From IMG/VR virus record IMGVR_UViG_3300030329_005603, positions 1 to 39,825 of that record: DNA of 39,825 nucleotides. One strand, given 5' to 3'. Numbering within the stretch: the stretch's first letter is position 1; each line of letters begins with the position of its first letter. This stretch comes from a virus. The position numbers and the translations under genes were made by a program. This document shows, piece by piece, positions 30,377 through 39,786 of this stretch. Below the pieces are notes generated by a model. It worked only from the letters and a program-made list of their open reading frames with translations. It ran no database searches and had not been told where the DNA came from.

Positions 30377-31048
30377 ATGGCTAAGAAGGAAACAGTAGAG
30401 CCAAGGTTTGGCGCAGGGGCTTTTGAAAGGCAGCAGAGGCTGGCTCAACAGCAGATTGAAAACCTGAGAACATCAGCCATGCAGCAAAGAGAGTTTGCCG
30501 ATTCCTATACCCAAAGAAGGGCCGATGCACTTAGCGCCTTCAGAGAAGCCTCCCAACAGGGTATGCAGGAGGCCCGCAGGGCCACTTCAGCCTCCCTGGC
30601 GGGGGCCATTGGGTCTGCTCCACAAACAGGGCTTGGAGCCCGCTATGCGGCGGGCAGGCAGGCGGCAATGGATTCGGGCAACCAGATGGCGGGCTTGGTT
30701 GCCAAGGGGGCTTTGACTGAGGCCCAGCTTGGCGAGAGGTTTTTGGAGCGTCAGAATCTGGCCCGCCAACAGGCATCTAAGGCAGAGACGAAATCTTTGT
30801 CATTTCAGTCGGAGCTTAGTGAGGCCGGAAACAAGAAGGTCCAGGATTATAATGCCAGGATCGATAGGTTGATTGACCAGAAGCAAGGATGGTTGGGTGG
30901 CAACAAGGATGATGTTGCTGATGTGGTAGACCAGTGGGCTTTAATCGAGGGTGACCCAGATGTTCAGAAGTGGCTAATGGACATGTCAGCGGATATAAGA
31001 TCTGGGAAAAGAAAGTTGGGTGGATCTCTTGAGGATCTTTTTGGATAG
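30377..31048 (+). CDS. Helical virion (ejection-type) protein
   Basis: Two hundred and twenty-three residues with AAGGGGG in front of the ATG. Rich in Ala, Gln, Arg and Glu, almost all helical (ERQQRLAQQQIENLRTSAM, GMQEARRATSASLAG). Such proteins are packed in the head of short-tailed phages and leave with the DNA to form a periplasmic channel. The assignment is from composition and from neighbouring larger internal proteins. Confidence 0.65.
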   Translation: MAKKETVEPRFGAGAFERQQRLAQQQIENLRTSAMQQREFADSYTQRRADALSAFREASQQGMQEARRATSASLAGAIGSAPQTGLGARYAAGRQAAMDSGNQMAGLVAKGALTEAQLGERFLERQNLARQQASKAETKSLSFQSELSEAGNKKVQDYNARIDRLIDQKQGWLGGNKDDVADVVDQWALIEGDPDVQKWLMDMSADIRSGKRKLGGSLEDLFG

Positions 31049-31060
31049 GGGGAGCGTAGG

Positions 31061-32974
31061 ATGGCCATTATTGTCGGAAGACGAGACAATAACCCGTTCA
31101 CCAGTGAGGTGGCTGATGTTTACGTTCAGACTGAAACGGCCGGTCAGAAGGTTGCTCGTGATGTCAACACCATAAAGACCGCTGTTGATGTTGTTGGTGA
31201 TATAGGTAGTTTTGCTGGCAAAGCGTTTGCGGCAGGATCGTATCTCTTTGGCGAGGACCAGAGAGAGGTTGCCAGGGCGAATGCTGCCGAAACTGTAAGG
31301 GCAAAGCTAAAGGGTGAGAGAGACGCTGTTATCAGAGGTGGTGCTGCTGAGATTGAGGCGGGGAAAAGGGCTATGGACGAGGCCAGAAAGCTTTACAGCG
31401 AAGACACCGACCCCCAAACACACGCCCCAACAAATCTGGCGGCCAAAGAGGGGCTTGATAAACCATACCCAGACCCAAGCTCTCAGGTCCAAAGGCGTCA
31501 CCCGGTTGATCAAGCGGTGGATATAGCCTCTATAGAGTTTCCTGAAGTCGCCAAGATGGTGGAGGGGCAAACTCAAATCCCACAAGGTCAATTGCAGCTT
31601 TCCAAAGATAAGCTTGTTATGGATACCCCGCCAGATGTAAGTCATCTGGGGAGGGGGATGGCACGACCTAGCGTTTCTATTGCAGATAAGGGTCCTGTTC
31701 CGACATATAACCTAGATGCAGTGGACGCCAGTGGTTATCAAGAGGCTGGCCCAACAAAAAAGATGGCTGCTTATAGAGGTGGAATGCCCACCGTTCAGAC
31801 GGACGAGCAAATAGAGGAAAGGGCAAGGGCAGCAGGTTTGGCGGCAGCGGCTAAAATTATTACGCCCAAAGAAGCCAAACTACAGCTTAGGCAGGCCTAC
31901 CGAGCAGGCGACTGGAAAAAGGCCGAAGAAGTCATGGCCAACCTCCGCACCTCTGGCGGCTATGGCATTCGACCAAAGACATTCTCAGACGTTCTGTTTG
32001 GCACCCACATCACCGCAGCACATGCCGATGTTGAAAAGCTCCTTAATGTAGACAGATGGGCCAATAGAAAGTCGCAGCTCCTGGGTATGCAACTCAAGAA
32101 GGCCAAGACGAAGAATGAGAGGTTGAAGTATAAGAGGGACCTTGCCGAGCACAATGAATGGATGGAGATGAAGGGGCTTAGAAGGCGCAAGGTGGAGGCC
32201 GATGTTGAGGGTAAAGAGACCGGGACCAAGTTAAAGAAAAAGGAACTTAAGTGGTATGATCGAGATAAGAAATCTCAAATCAACTTGAGAAGCTCTAGCT
32301 CCTCGCTTAATTGGATACGAAGGCGAAAAATAGAGAAGATGATGCCGGTAGAGTTTGCCACCAAAGAGTTGGAACATTACGGCAAGCAACTGGATGTGGG
32401 GAAAAAGAGTGTAGAAATGCCATACAATCGAGTCATCAAAATTAAACAAGCGGAGAAGGCTGTTAGAGATGCGGAAGCAGCGGCTATTAAGGCCGAGACA
32501 CAGGGAGAGAGAGATCGGCTTGATATAAGGTTGAAGAGGGCTCAGGCTGAACTTACAGAAATACGCGGCAAGGAAGCTGCGGGTGCCAAAACCAAAAAGA
32601 TTATAAAGTTAGCGGGCGAAAACACCACTAAGGTTGTTCTGTCGAAAGGCAAGATCTTGAGCGGTCTGAAGATGCTGGGTCGGAGTATATCGGCTGAGGA
32701 CGCGGCATTGTTTGCCGACAAGGACTTCGTTTTTGATAAAAGAGAGGGGGCAAGTGGCAGGCCTGAAGACAGAGGGGCGTTCTATAAATATAAGGGGTAT
32801 TGGTATATCAGCCCAGACAAGGTTGGTCACATCCTAACCGTCATTGACGAGGAAAGGAGAGGGGAAACCAGCATCCTCGGCAACAGAAGCGCCCTAAGAA
32901 GACTGAGTTCAGAAATCATGCGCCTAGCCTCATCCATCAACCAAAACAACAAAAACATTCGATCTCTGAAATAG
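31061..32974 (+). CDS. Internal virion protein
   Basis: Six hundred and thirty-seven residues with GGGGGAGC before the ATG. It has an N-terminal Gly/Ala-rich region that could span a membrane (about residues 45-65, VDVVGDIGSFAGKAFAAGSY). Long highly charged helices (Lys/Glu/Arg repeats) run from about 280 to 520. It fits a core or ejection protein. The neighbouring 223- and 2146-residue proteins are similar in nature, so the three may form one DNA-delivery complex. Confidence 0.65.
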   Translation: MAIIVGRRDNNPFTSEVADVYVQTETAGQKVARDVNTIKTAVDVVGDIGSFAGKAFAAGSYLFGEDQREVARANAAETVRAKLKGERDAVIRGGAAEIEAGKRAMDEARKLYSEDTDPQTHAPTNLAAKEGLDKPYPDPSSQVQRRHPVDQAVDIASIEFPEVAKMVEGQTQIPQGQLQLSKDKLVMDTPPDVSHLGRGMARPSVSIADKGPVPTYNLDAVDASGYQEAGPTKKMAAYRGGMPTVQTDEQIEERARAAGLAAAAKIITPKEAKLQLRQAYRAGDWKKAEEVMANLRTSGGYGIRPKTFSDVLFGTHITAAHADVEKLLNVDRWANRKSQLLGMQLKKAKTKNERLKYKRDLAEHNEWMEMKGLRRRKVEADVEGKETGTKLKKKELKWYDRDKKSQINLRSSSSSLNWIRRRKIEKMMPVEFATKELEHYGKQLDVGKKSVEMPYNRVIKIKQAEKAVRDAEAAAIKAETQGERDRLDIRLKRAQAELTEIRGKEAAGAKTKKIIKLAGENTTKVVLSKGKILSGLKMLGRSISAEDAALFADKDFVFDKREGASGRPEDRGAFYKYKGYWYISPDKVGHILTVIDEERRGETSILGNRSALRRLSSEIMRLASSINQNNKNIRSLK

Positions 32975-32981
32975 GTGAAAC

Positions 32982-35900
32982 ATGGCAGAGCCAAATATCC
33001 CAGAGCTTCCAGAGGATTTTGGCGGCAATATCCCCACACTTCCCGGAGAAGATGATGGTGTCCCCTCCCTCCCACCGGGCTTTGACCTGCCAGAGTCCGG
33101 GCCAACCATCCACCAGCCATCCCTATTCTCAGAGGCCCAGTCGGCCATAGAGAGTGGTGTCAAGCCGGAAGAGATGAATGAGGCCTTCAAGAAGGTCTAC
33201 GGAAAAACATTCGATCAGGTAACAGCCATTGTCGGCCCGTTCGCCACGATGCAAGACATATCGCCACCAGTACCAGAGGAGGGGGCCGCCGAACTTAGAC
33301 CGGCAGGCCTGTATCAGCTTGGCCTCCCTGTCGGCCTCCCCGATGAGGCCACCACATTTTCAGAAGGGGACACCCCTGTCTCGGAATTGAAACCAAAAGA
33401 ATACTTCCTCTCCCGCCTCCCTGGCGGCCTATACGGAGCCGTTCCCGGCCTCGCTGGTGGTGCCGCCAAGGCTTTTGCAGAGATGGCGGGGGTGGAGGTT
33501 GGTAAGAAGGGGGCTAAAAAAAGACTCACTCTTATAGAGGATGCAGAGAAGGCGATCAAGGAAGATCTGCTGGATCGAGTCGGCATGGACATGTACAAGC
33601 AGATCGTCACCGATGGTGTCCAGGTCTCAGAGGACCTGTTTGGCTTATTCCTCGATACCATGGGATCAACTCCACCATCCCCCAAGGATAGGGCTTGGGC
33701 GGAAAAGAACCCGAACCTTGGAGGGAAGGGAAATCCCTCCGAGGAATTTATGGCCCAACTCAAGCACAGCTATGACACATGGGAACACATGGTCCCAGGC
33801 ATGATAGGCCTTGCCAAAGCATACTGGGACCTTGGGTCCCGTGGGGCGGTATGGCGTAGGGACGAGAAGCGACCCGAGGGTGTGAGCCAACTGGACCACA
33901 CCATAGAAGGTTATCAGGCGATCCTCTCCCGCCCCTGGACGCTTGCAATGGCCATAGCTCCAGTGCTGAAGGCCGTCAAACTAAGAGCCAGGGCACATGG
34001 TGTTACAGACGTAGCTGCGGAGATGACCAACAAACTAAAGTCGGACCTAAACAAAACTATCATACAAACAAGCGACATAATACGGGCCAAAGACATGCAA
34101 CATCGCGCCTATGCTTTCGACAAGGCCACAGGGGTGCTGAAGGATGTGGGGACTGTTGCATCCCAATTCAATAAATACACATACCTAAGAGGCATGGTGT
34201 ATGGCGATGTGGTTGGTGGAACCGTCACGGGAATGTCAATGGCCATGGCCGATGCCTTCCTCAGACAACGGCTACCAAGGACCAGGATTGGAGCCATGGC
34301 GGCAGATGCCGTGATGAACTTCGTCTTTGACGCAAGGTTCTCCACCGTTGAATCAATTGGCGACAATCTGAACCTTATCTATGATGAGCCGAGGTTCAAC
34401 CAAGCCGCCATAGAGGCGGAAGGGGTGCGTTACGGCAAGCAGATAGAGAAAGGGGAGGGCAAGCTAAGAGTTGTTGGCCCAAAGAAGCCTGGGATTAAGA
34501 TCGATCGCGGCCCGGAACCGACCCCACAAAAGGGAGTGTCATCAAGAACCCCGCCCCCAGAAGCCTTTTCAAAGTCTGGGGCATGGAGCCATCTCACAAA
34601 GGAGCAGAGAGATTTTATTAGGAGTTTCATTCCTAAAGAAGACATGGAGACCTTCGTAAGACACTTGGTCTCTCGACAGGCAGAGCTTATTGCGAGGGCA
34701 GACAGGCCGGTAAGCGTAAGAAATGCAAGTGGTGGCAAGTTAGACCCGTGGACACATGACCCAGACATGCCAAGGACAAAAGTTTCGGGTGATTGGAGAG
34801 CCAGTCTCGATCGAACCATAAAGAACTATGAGGCGGCCCAGCGCCAGAAAAGTATGTTTGATGACGCGGCGTCCATGGAGTACGCAGAGTTTGAGCGTTC
34901 TGAGGGAAGGGTTGTCACGTCGACGGCCGACAGGAGTTCTGTAATTCAGAAGGAAGGGTGGGGCTCGATGCCTACAGAGGCCGCCCAAGCATACAAGGCT
35001 GCACAGCAGGCTGAGTTCGATCTATTCAGGGCCATGGAGGGGGCGAACGAGCTTCGCCGGCCAGAAAAGTCGATACTGGCAACAACCCTGGACCCAATCG
35101 TCCAGGAAATTGCGGATGCTTTTGGGGGGGAGATTTCAATCCTAGACCCCCTTCTTGGGGAGCATGTGCCGATCCCATCTGGCCCAAAGAAGCCCGGAAT
35201 AAAGATTGACCGTGGCCCAGAACTGACCATCAAGACCGATCCCAGCAAAGCACAAACAGTGGCCGGCACCGAACTGCACCCAGAGGGAGCCACATGGAAA
35301 GGCGGCAAGCTGGGCATAGACGCCCCTCCCCCCGCTGGCGGCAAGAAGGCTCCATTCGACGAAGGAGCGATTCAGCGAGGGAATAAGCCATGGGCCGAGG
35401 GCATACCAGGAGCCTCTCAGGACGTGATGAAAGCTCCGGGGGCCAAAAGTAAGGCAGAGTGGATAAAGCGAAAGCATCAGGCCGAGAAGTCAGAGGCGTT
35501 TGAAGGAGCGTTTGGCCGTGGCGGCTCACACCTCCAAAGGGGCTTTGCATCCGAACTTGAGTTTCACCAACACCATGGGACGTTGCCCGGATATATTGAT
35601 GACTTTATCGTCGCATCCTCTAAAAATCCAAAAGGAAGGGAAATCAAAAACAGGCCGGTCGATCCCACCGGGGAAGCGCATGACCATGCCTTTGAGCCAC
35701 CAGCTAGGGGGCAGGACCTCCCCAAGATGTTTGAGTCGCCAGACCATCCTGCGGCAGTCCTGTTCAAAAAAGAACTGATTGAGAGGGTTGGGGAGATAGC
35801 AAAGAAGGTCGAGCAGCCAAGCAAGGCTATCTTGGCCGAAGCAGAGCGACTATATCCAAAACCAAAGCCCACTGGCGGCCCCGAAATGGAAGTAAAAAAA

Positions 35901-38900
35901 TCAGGACGGAAACGCGGTCAAGGAACCATGTTTGCTGGCGACCCTGGCAATACCTACTTCAGAAGCGATGGCAAGATCGTAAAGTCACTGACCCAGGCAG
36001 AGCTGAGTGGCGCTCCAGAAAAGATAACAATCCATAAAGATGCGAAAATCCTAAAAGAGGGCTCCAAAGAATTCCAAGTACTTGTTGGCAAAGACAAGGG
36101 CGGGGACTTTGTAGAAAGGGCCGTTGAGGTGGCCAGGGAGAAGGACTATTCGGTAATTGAGTTCAAAGAGCATGGGGTGGAGATCCTCACAAAGGACGCC
36201 ATTGTCAGTGTTGAAAAAGTAGGCGAAAAAGCAACAGGGGCTGCCCCAGCAGCGGCCAGGAGCCCGGTTTCACTTGATGGCGAAGGAGTTGCCAGGACAA
36301 AGGCCGACTCCACATTTGTCTCAGAAGCTGAGGTCAGAGCGCCAAGGGAGATGAAAGGAAAGGTTAGTGGCGATGTCTCCAATAAATCCAGACTAAACCT
36401 GGATGACAAGGACCCGGGCCTAAAGGAGTATATCCAAAGCAAGAGGATGCAGAAGATACTTCACGTCAACGAGGCGGGAGAGGTCGTTCTCTCACCAACA
36501 GGCGAAAACTTCCAGGTCATCGCCGGCCGACATGTCACATCCAAAGTAATTGGCGGCAAAAGAGTCCAGCGAGAAGGGCTAATGGACTCCCTCAAAGAGC
36601 TTTACGCTCTAGAGTCTACATTCACAGACTCACTTCCCATTGGGGCCAGAGGTAAGACGCTGCCACCAACACGAGAGTATCGGCTTGCAAACAGACTGTA
36701 TTTAGACACGCTGAGAGACAATAGCACCATGCTCTACCATAACGCTGGAGCAAGACAAAGCCTGAAGCTCCAGGCCGCAAAGGATGTTGGCCTTAGCAAT
36801 AAGGCTGCACAAAGGTTCGCCAACAACAGTGACGTTGACGCCACAGTGAGGCAGTTCATTAGAGACTCATTCAAAGAGATGGGTAAGATTGAGGAGGGTA
36901 AAAGAGTACAGTTTCAAGATGTGTCCATCAGGTTTGAAGGCAAGACCATCTCCCTGACAGATGATGCTGGACCAGCGTTCGTTAGATTCATGCAAAAGCA
37001 TAGCCCCAAAGAGCTTGCGAAAATTCAAGGGGCTGCGGCGTCTACCTTCTTTGAGGGTCTTGCTAGGAAAAACGCCAAACTTACCTTCCTTCGACAGGTT
37101 GGAAAGATGATTGACGAAAGGTCAGCGTCAAAAATAGCCCTCGACATGATCAACGGTAAGGCGATCCCAGCCATCGACCCAAAGGTAACCAGACAACAAC
37201 TGAGGGTCGAGCTAGATGCGCTGAAGACATCGGGGCGATTCAGTGAGGCACAGAAGACACAAGCTGAAATGATGTACAGCAGGCTCGTTGAGACCAAGCT
37301 AGATCTAAACCAGCTTAGGAAGCAGATTCAAGAGGAGGTGTTTCCCGGTAAAGAGCCAGAATTTTTGAACCTTGCTGGCAAATGGAAAAATGGCATGCTG
37401 GTAGACAGGCAGCTTAACTGGGCCATCACCGCGATGAAACAAGTCCATTCAATAGTTGACGCCCATATATATTTAAAAACGACGATGGGGATCCACAGGG
37501 GGATGAAAAAGTCGTTCGCAATGAAAAACCCATCAACAGTCGTTCGCAACGCAGCACAGGCCTCATTCATGATTATGATGGAAGAGGGCCGTGGAATATC
37601 TCTTGTAGGGGACTTCTATAAATTAGCCAGGTTCTGGAAAAGATATCTGGACGGCGAGGAGATGTCCCCGAAAGACCTGCGTAGAGCCCGAATCTTCCGC
37701 GACTCTGGCGGCCACGACGTAGACCATGCCGTCGCTGAACTGGGGGATGTCTTTCGCGGGCACTTTGATGATCCAACAGCGACCAAGGTTGGTAGAGCGC
37801 TCGGTAAGGCCGGCACCTGGGCGGGAAAAATCTCAAAGGCCGGGGAGTTCCCATACAGGGCCGGCGATGCTGGGCCTAGAGCCTATAAGATGTTCAAGAC
37901 CATCGACACACACATCAACTACCTTGAGAGGCTGAACCCTGGTGAATATGCGACAATGGCCATCAGTCCAAACAAAAGCGTGACCTTGTTCAAAAATAAG
38001 GACGGCACCTTCACCATGAACAACAGGAAGCTCTCCAGGAAGCAGCTTGATAAGGTGATTGGGAAGGCGGCGAAGGCCCCCGTCGATCTTAATGTATTCG
38101 ACTATGGGGATGTGCCTCTTGGTCAGAGGCTCCTCAGAGAAATGCCGGTCATTAGCTCCCTCTATCCAACTTGGATCACAAAGGCCGCATTCGGCAACAG
38201 AAAGAGCCTCCCCATATCAATGATTGACGCGACTGACGGCATCAACTTCATAACCAACAACAAAGGCATAAATATAGAGATGTCTAACGCCGCCGCAGCC
38301 CTGTCTGTCAGGCGAGCCATCTTCTTCAGCTTCCTGCAATCCCTGGAAAGTGACCCAGATAAATTCGACATGTCCAAACTGCGACCACTCATGGGCTTCG
38401 ATCTGTCATCCGGTGTTATTGGCAGTGCTGTTATGAGACCGGAGAGCTTCCAAGGGAAGAAGACAACCGTCAAACAATTCGGCCTATCCAGCGCCAACAA
38501 CATGGAAGGCTTGGCCATGGTAATGCGGATTGGGGAGTCTATGGCAGGACTGCCAAGATATCTTATGGAACTCGGCCTCAATGACACACAGAAGCTCAAA
38601 AGGTACGACAAAGAACTGGCCGAGCTTTGGGACAAAAAGGGCAAGACCAAGGCCGAGATAACTAGAATAAACAACATGAAGGCATTTTGGGCCAGAAGGA
38701 GAATGTATGACCCAAGACGGGACGTAAGAACCCTGCTCGCCCTCGCTGGCGGCCCCATTCTTGACGCATTCGCCTTTGACATGGAGAAGCGTAACAGGCT
38801 ATCGGCGTACAAAGAAGATAAGATCCAGAAAATGATGTGGAAAGGACTTTTGACGGGATACATTGAACCCATCAGAGAGTACCTATTCGTCAACAGGAAG

Positions 38901-39422
38901 GAATTTGTAGATCGCCCGTTCGATGACTATCGAATGACACCATCCAAACACATGGTGGATCAGATAACAGGAGTCGCCTTCAAGACCGCCGTCTATGGGG
39001 GTGACAAGGATGCCGCCAGATATAATAAGAAGCAAATAATTGAGTCGCTGAATGCTTCAATTACCGTCGCGGCCAGGAAAAGGGAGAAGGAAGCAGAGAA
39101 GAACCTTGTGAAGGCCAAGCGGTCCAAGAAGTCTGCATTGCTGGAGAATGCCCGCACACCAGGGAAGAACGACATCTCAAAATTTGATAAGAGAATTGAG
39201 GACGCAAGGACTCTGCTGAAAACAAAGCAGCAGATCCACCAACACGCCCAGAGATATGTCGCCGCCCTAGATCGCTATTGGGAAGAAAGGCTCCAGGATT
39301 TCTATAAAGAACTGAGAACTAAAACCATGGGGAAGTATGGAAGCGGCAGAGAGAGGAGCAGGAGGCCCGATAGGATAAAGAACGTCGGGGCACCAAAGCA
39401 GGGGATCAGGATCGAGCGGTGA
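32982..39422 (+). CDS. Giant internal virion / polyvalent protein, 2146 residues
   Basis: The largest gene of the window, from an ATG with AGGTG before it. A Pro-rich start with repeated xPxLP motifs is followed by charged helical regions. A 14-residue motif GPKKPGIKIDRGPE occurs at 499-512 and 734-747, and a relative closes the protein (2136-2146). Residues about 980-1080 have a pattern like phage ADP-ribosyltransferase/polyvalent domains (VAREKDYSVIEFKEHGVEIL). Residues about 1510-1600 (NPSTVVRNAAQ) recall large-polyvalent-protein associated domains. Such giants are co-ejected with DNA in podoviruses. The domain calls are tentative; virion location is likely. Confidence 0.75.
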   Translation: MAEPNIPELPEDFGGNIPTLPGEDDGVPSLPPGFDLPESGPTIHQPSLFSEAQSAIESGVKPEEMNEAFKKVYGKTFDQVTAIVGPFATMQDISPPVPEEGAAELRPAGLYQLGLPVGLPDEATTFSEGDTPVSELKPKEYFLSRLPGGLYGAVPGLAGGAAKAFAEMAGVEVGKKGAKKRLTLIEDAEKAIKEDLLDRVGMDMYKQIVTDGVQVSEDLFGLFLDTMGSTPPSPKDRAWAEKNPNLGGKGNPSEEFMAQLKHSYDTWEHMVPGMIGLAKAYWDLGSRGAVWRRDEKRPEGVSQLDHTIEGYQAILSRPWTLAMAIAPVLKAVKLRARAHGVTDVAAEMTNKLKSDLNKTIIQTSDIIRAKDMQHRAYAFDKATGVLKDVGTVASQFNKYTYLRGMVYGDVVGGTVTGMSMAMADAFLRQRLPRTRIGAMAADAVMNFVFDARFSTVESIGDNLNLIYDEPRFNQAAIEAEGVRYGKQIEKGEGKLRVVGPKKPGIKIDRGPEPTPQKGVSSRTPPPEAFSKSGAWSHLTKEQRDFIRSFIPKEDMETFVRHLVSRQAELIARADRPVSVRNASGGKLDPWTHDPDMPRTKVSGDWRASLDRTIKNYEAAQRQKSMFDDAASMEYAEFERSEGRVVTSTADRSSVIQKEGWGSMPTEAAQAYKAAQQAEFDLFRAMEGANELRRPEKSILATTLDPIVQEIADAFGGEISILDPLLGEHVPIPSGPKKPGIKIDRGPELTIKTDPSKAQTVAGTELHPEGATWKGGKLGIDAPPPAGGKKAPFDEGAIQRGNKPWAEGIPGASQDVMKAPGAKSKAEWIKRKHQAEKSEAFEGAFGRGGSHLQRGFASELEFHQHHGTLPGYIDDFIVASSKNPKGREIKNRPVDPTGEAHDHAFEPPARGQDLPKMFESPDHPAAVLFKKELIERVGEIAKKVEQPSKAILAEAERLYPKPKPTGGPEMEVKKSGRKRGQGTMFAGDPGNTYFRSDGKIVKSLTQAELSGAPEKITIHKDAKILKEGSKEFQVLVGKDKGGDFVERAVEVAREKDYSVIEFKEHGVEILTKDAIVSVEKVGEKATGAAPAAARSPVSLDGEGVARTKADSTFVSEAEVRAPREMKGKVSGDVSNKSRLNLDDKDPGLKEYIQSKRMQKILHVNEAGEVVLSPTGENFQVIAGRHVTSKVIGGKRVQREGLMDSLKELYALESTFTDSLPIGARGKTLPPTREYRLANRLYLDTLRDNSTMLYHNAGARQSLKLQAAKDVGLSNKAAQRFANNSDVDATVRQFIRDSFKEMGKIEEGKRVQFQDVSIRFEGKTISLTDDAGPAFVRFMQKHSPKELAKIQGAAASTFFEGLARKNAKLTFLRQVGKMIDERSASKIALDMINGKAIPAIDPKVTRQQLRVELDALKTSGRFSEAQKTQAEMMYSRLVETKLDLNQLRKQIQEEVFPGKEPEFLNLAGKWKNGMLVDRQLNWAITAMKQVHSIVDAHIYLKTTMGIHRGMKKSFAMKNPSTVVRNAAQASFMIMMEEGRGISLVGDFYKLARFWKRYLDGEEMSPKDLRRARIFRDSGGHDVDHAVAELGDVFRGHFDDPTATKVGRALGKAGTWAGKISKAGEFPYRAGDAGPRAYKMFKTIDTHINYLERLNPGEYATMAISPNKSVTLFKNKDGTFTMNNRKLSRKQLDKVIGKAAKAPVDLNVFDYGDVPLGQRLLREMPVISSLYPTWITKAAFGNRKSLPISMIDATDGINFITNNKGINIEMSNAAAALSVRRAIFFSFLQSLESDPDKFDMSKLRPLMGFDLSSGVIGSAVMRPESFQGKKTTVKQFGLSSANNMEGLAMVMRIGESMAGLPRYLMELGLNDTQKLKRYDKELAELWDKKGKTKAEITRINNMKAFWARRRMYDPRRDVRTLLALAGGPILDAFAFDMEKRNRLSAYKEDKIQKMMWKGLLTGYIEPIREYLFVNRKEFVDRPFDDYRMTPSKHMVDQITGVAFKTAVYGGDKDAARYNKKQIIESLNASITVAARKREKEAEKNLVKAKRSKKSALLENARTPGKNDISKFDKRIEDARTLLKTKQQIHQHAQRYVAALDRYWEERLQDFYKELRTKTMGKYGSGRERSRRPDRIKNVGAPKQGIRIER

Positions 39423-39428
39423 CCAAAC

Positions 39429-39701
39429 CTAATGTACAGCAGCCCCCGCCTGCAACTGCTCAACCTTGACCTCTAGCTTCGTTACCTTCTCGGCCATCAC
39501 ATCCACACGCTCGTGGCCGCGAGAGGCTTTTCTATCTGTCTCTGCCAGCTTACTCTCAACAGTCTCCAGTGTGTTGTTGACACGCGCCAGCATCAGGCTG
39601 ACCTTCGCCATCTGTCCTCTTAAATACCAAGAGAAGCTAATCAAGCTGCCGACCAAGCCAATCAGGCTCATTACGTCTTTTATCGAGAGTGTTAGGTCCA
39701 T
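39429..39701 (-). CDS. Single-span membrane protein with coiled coil
   Basis: Ninety residues from the ATG at 39701, chosen for the site GGCAGGAG before it. Residues 6-28 are one hydrophobic span (IKDVMSLIGLVGSLISFSWYL) and the rest is a coiled coil with heptads (LARVNNTLETVESKLAE, VMAEKVTKLEVKVEQL). This layout fits an inner-membrane spanin or a holin accessory, and it would complete the lysis module if the genome is circular. Its stop faces the stop of the giant gene across 6 bases. Confidence 0.6.
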   Translation of the reverse strand: MDLTLSIKDVMSLIGLVGSLISFSWYLRGQMAKVSLMLARVNNTLETVESKLAETDRKASRGHERVDVMAEKVTKLEVKVEQLQAGAAVH

Positions 39702-39786
39702 TCTATTCTCCTGCCGAGTGGCGACCGGGCTCAAAGCAATTGCAATCCTGTATGGTCACCACCTCCCCCGCTCAGGGTTTCGGACT

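Noticed and set aside
35142-35477. Several antisense open frames inside the giant gene
   Set aside because: Long frames on the reverse strand are expected in a 6.4-kb gene of this base composition; none has a start signal or recognisable motif.
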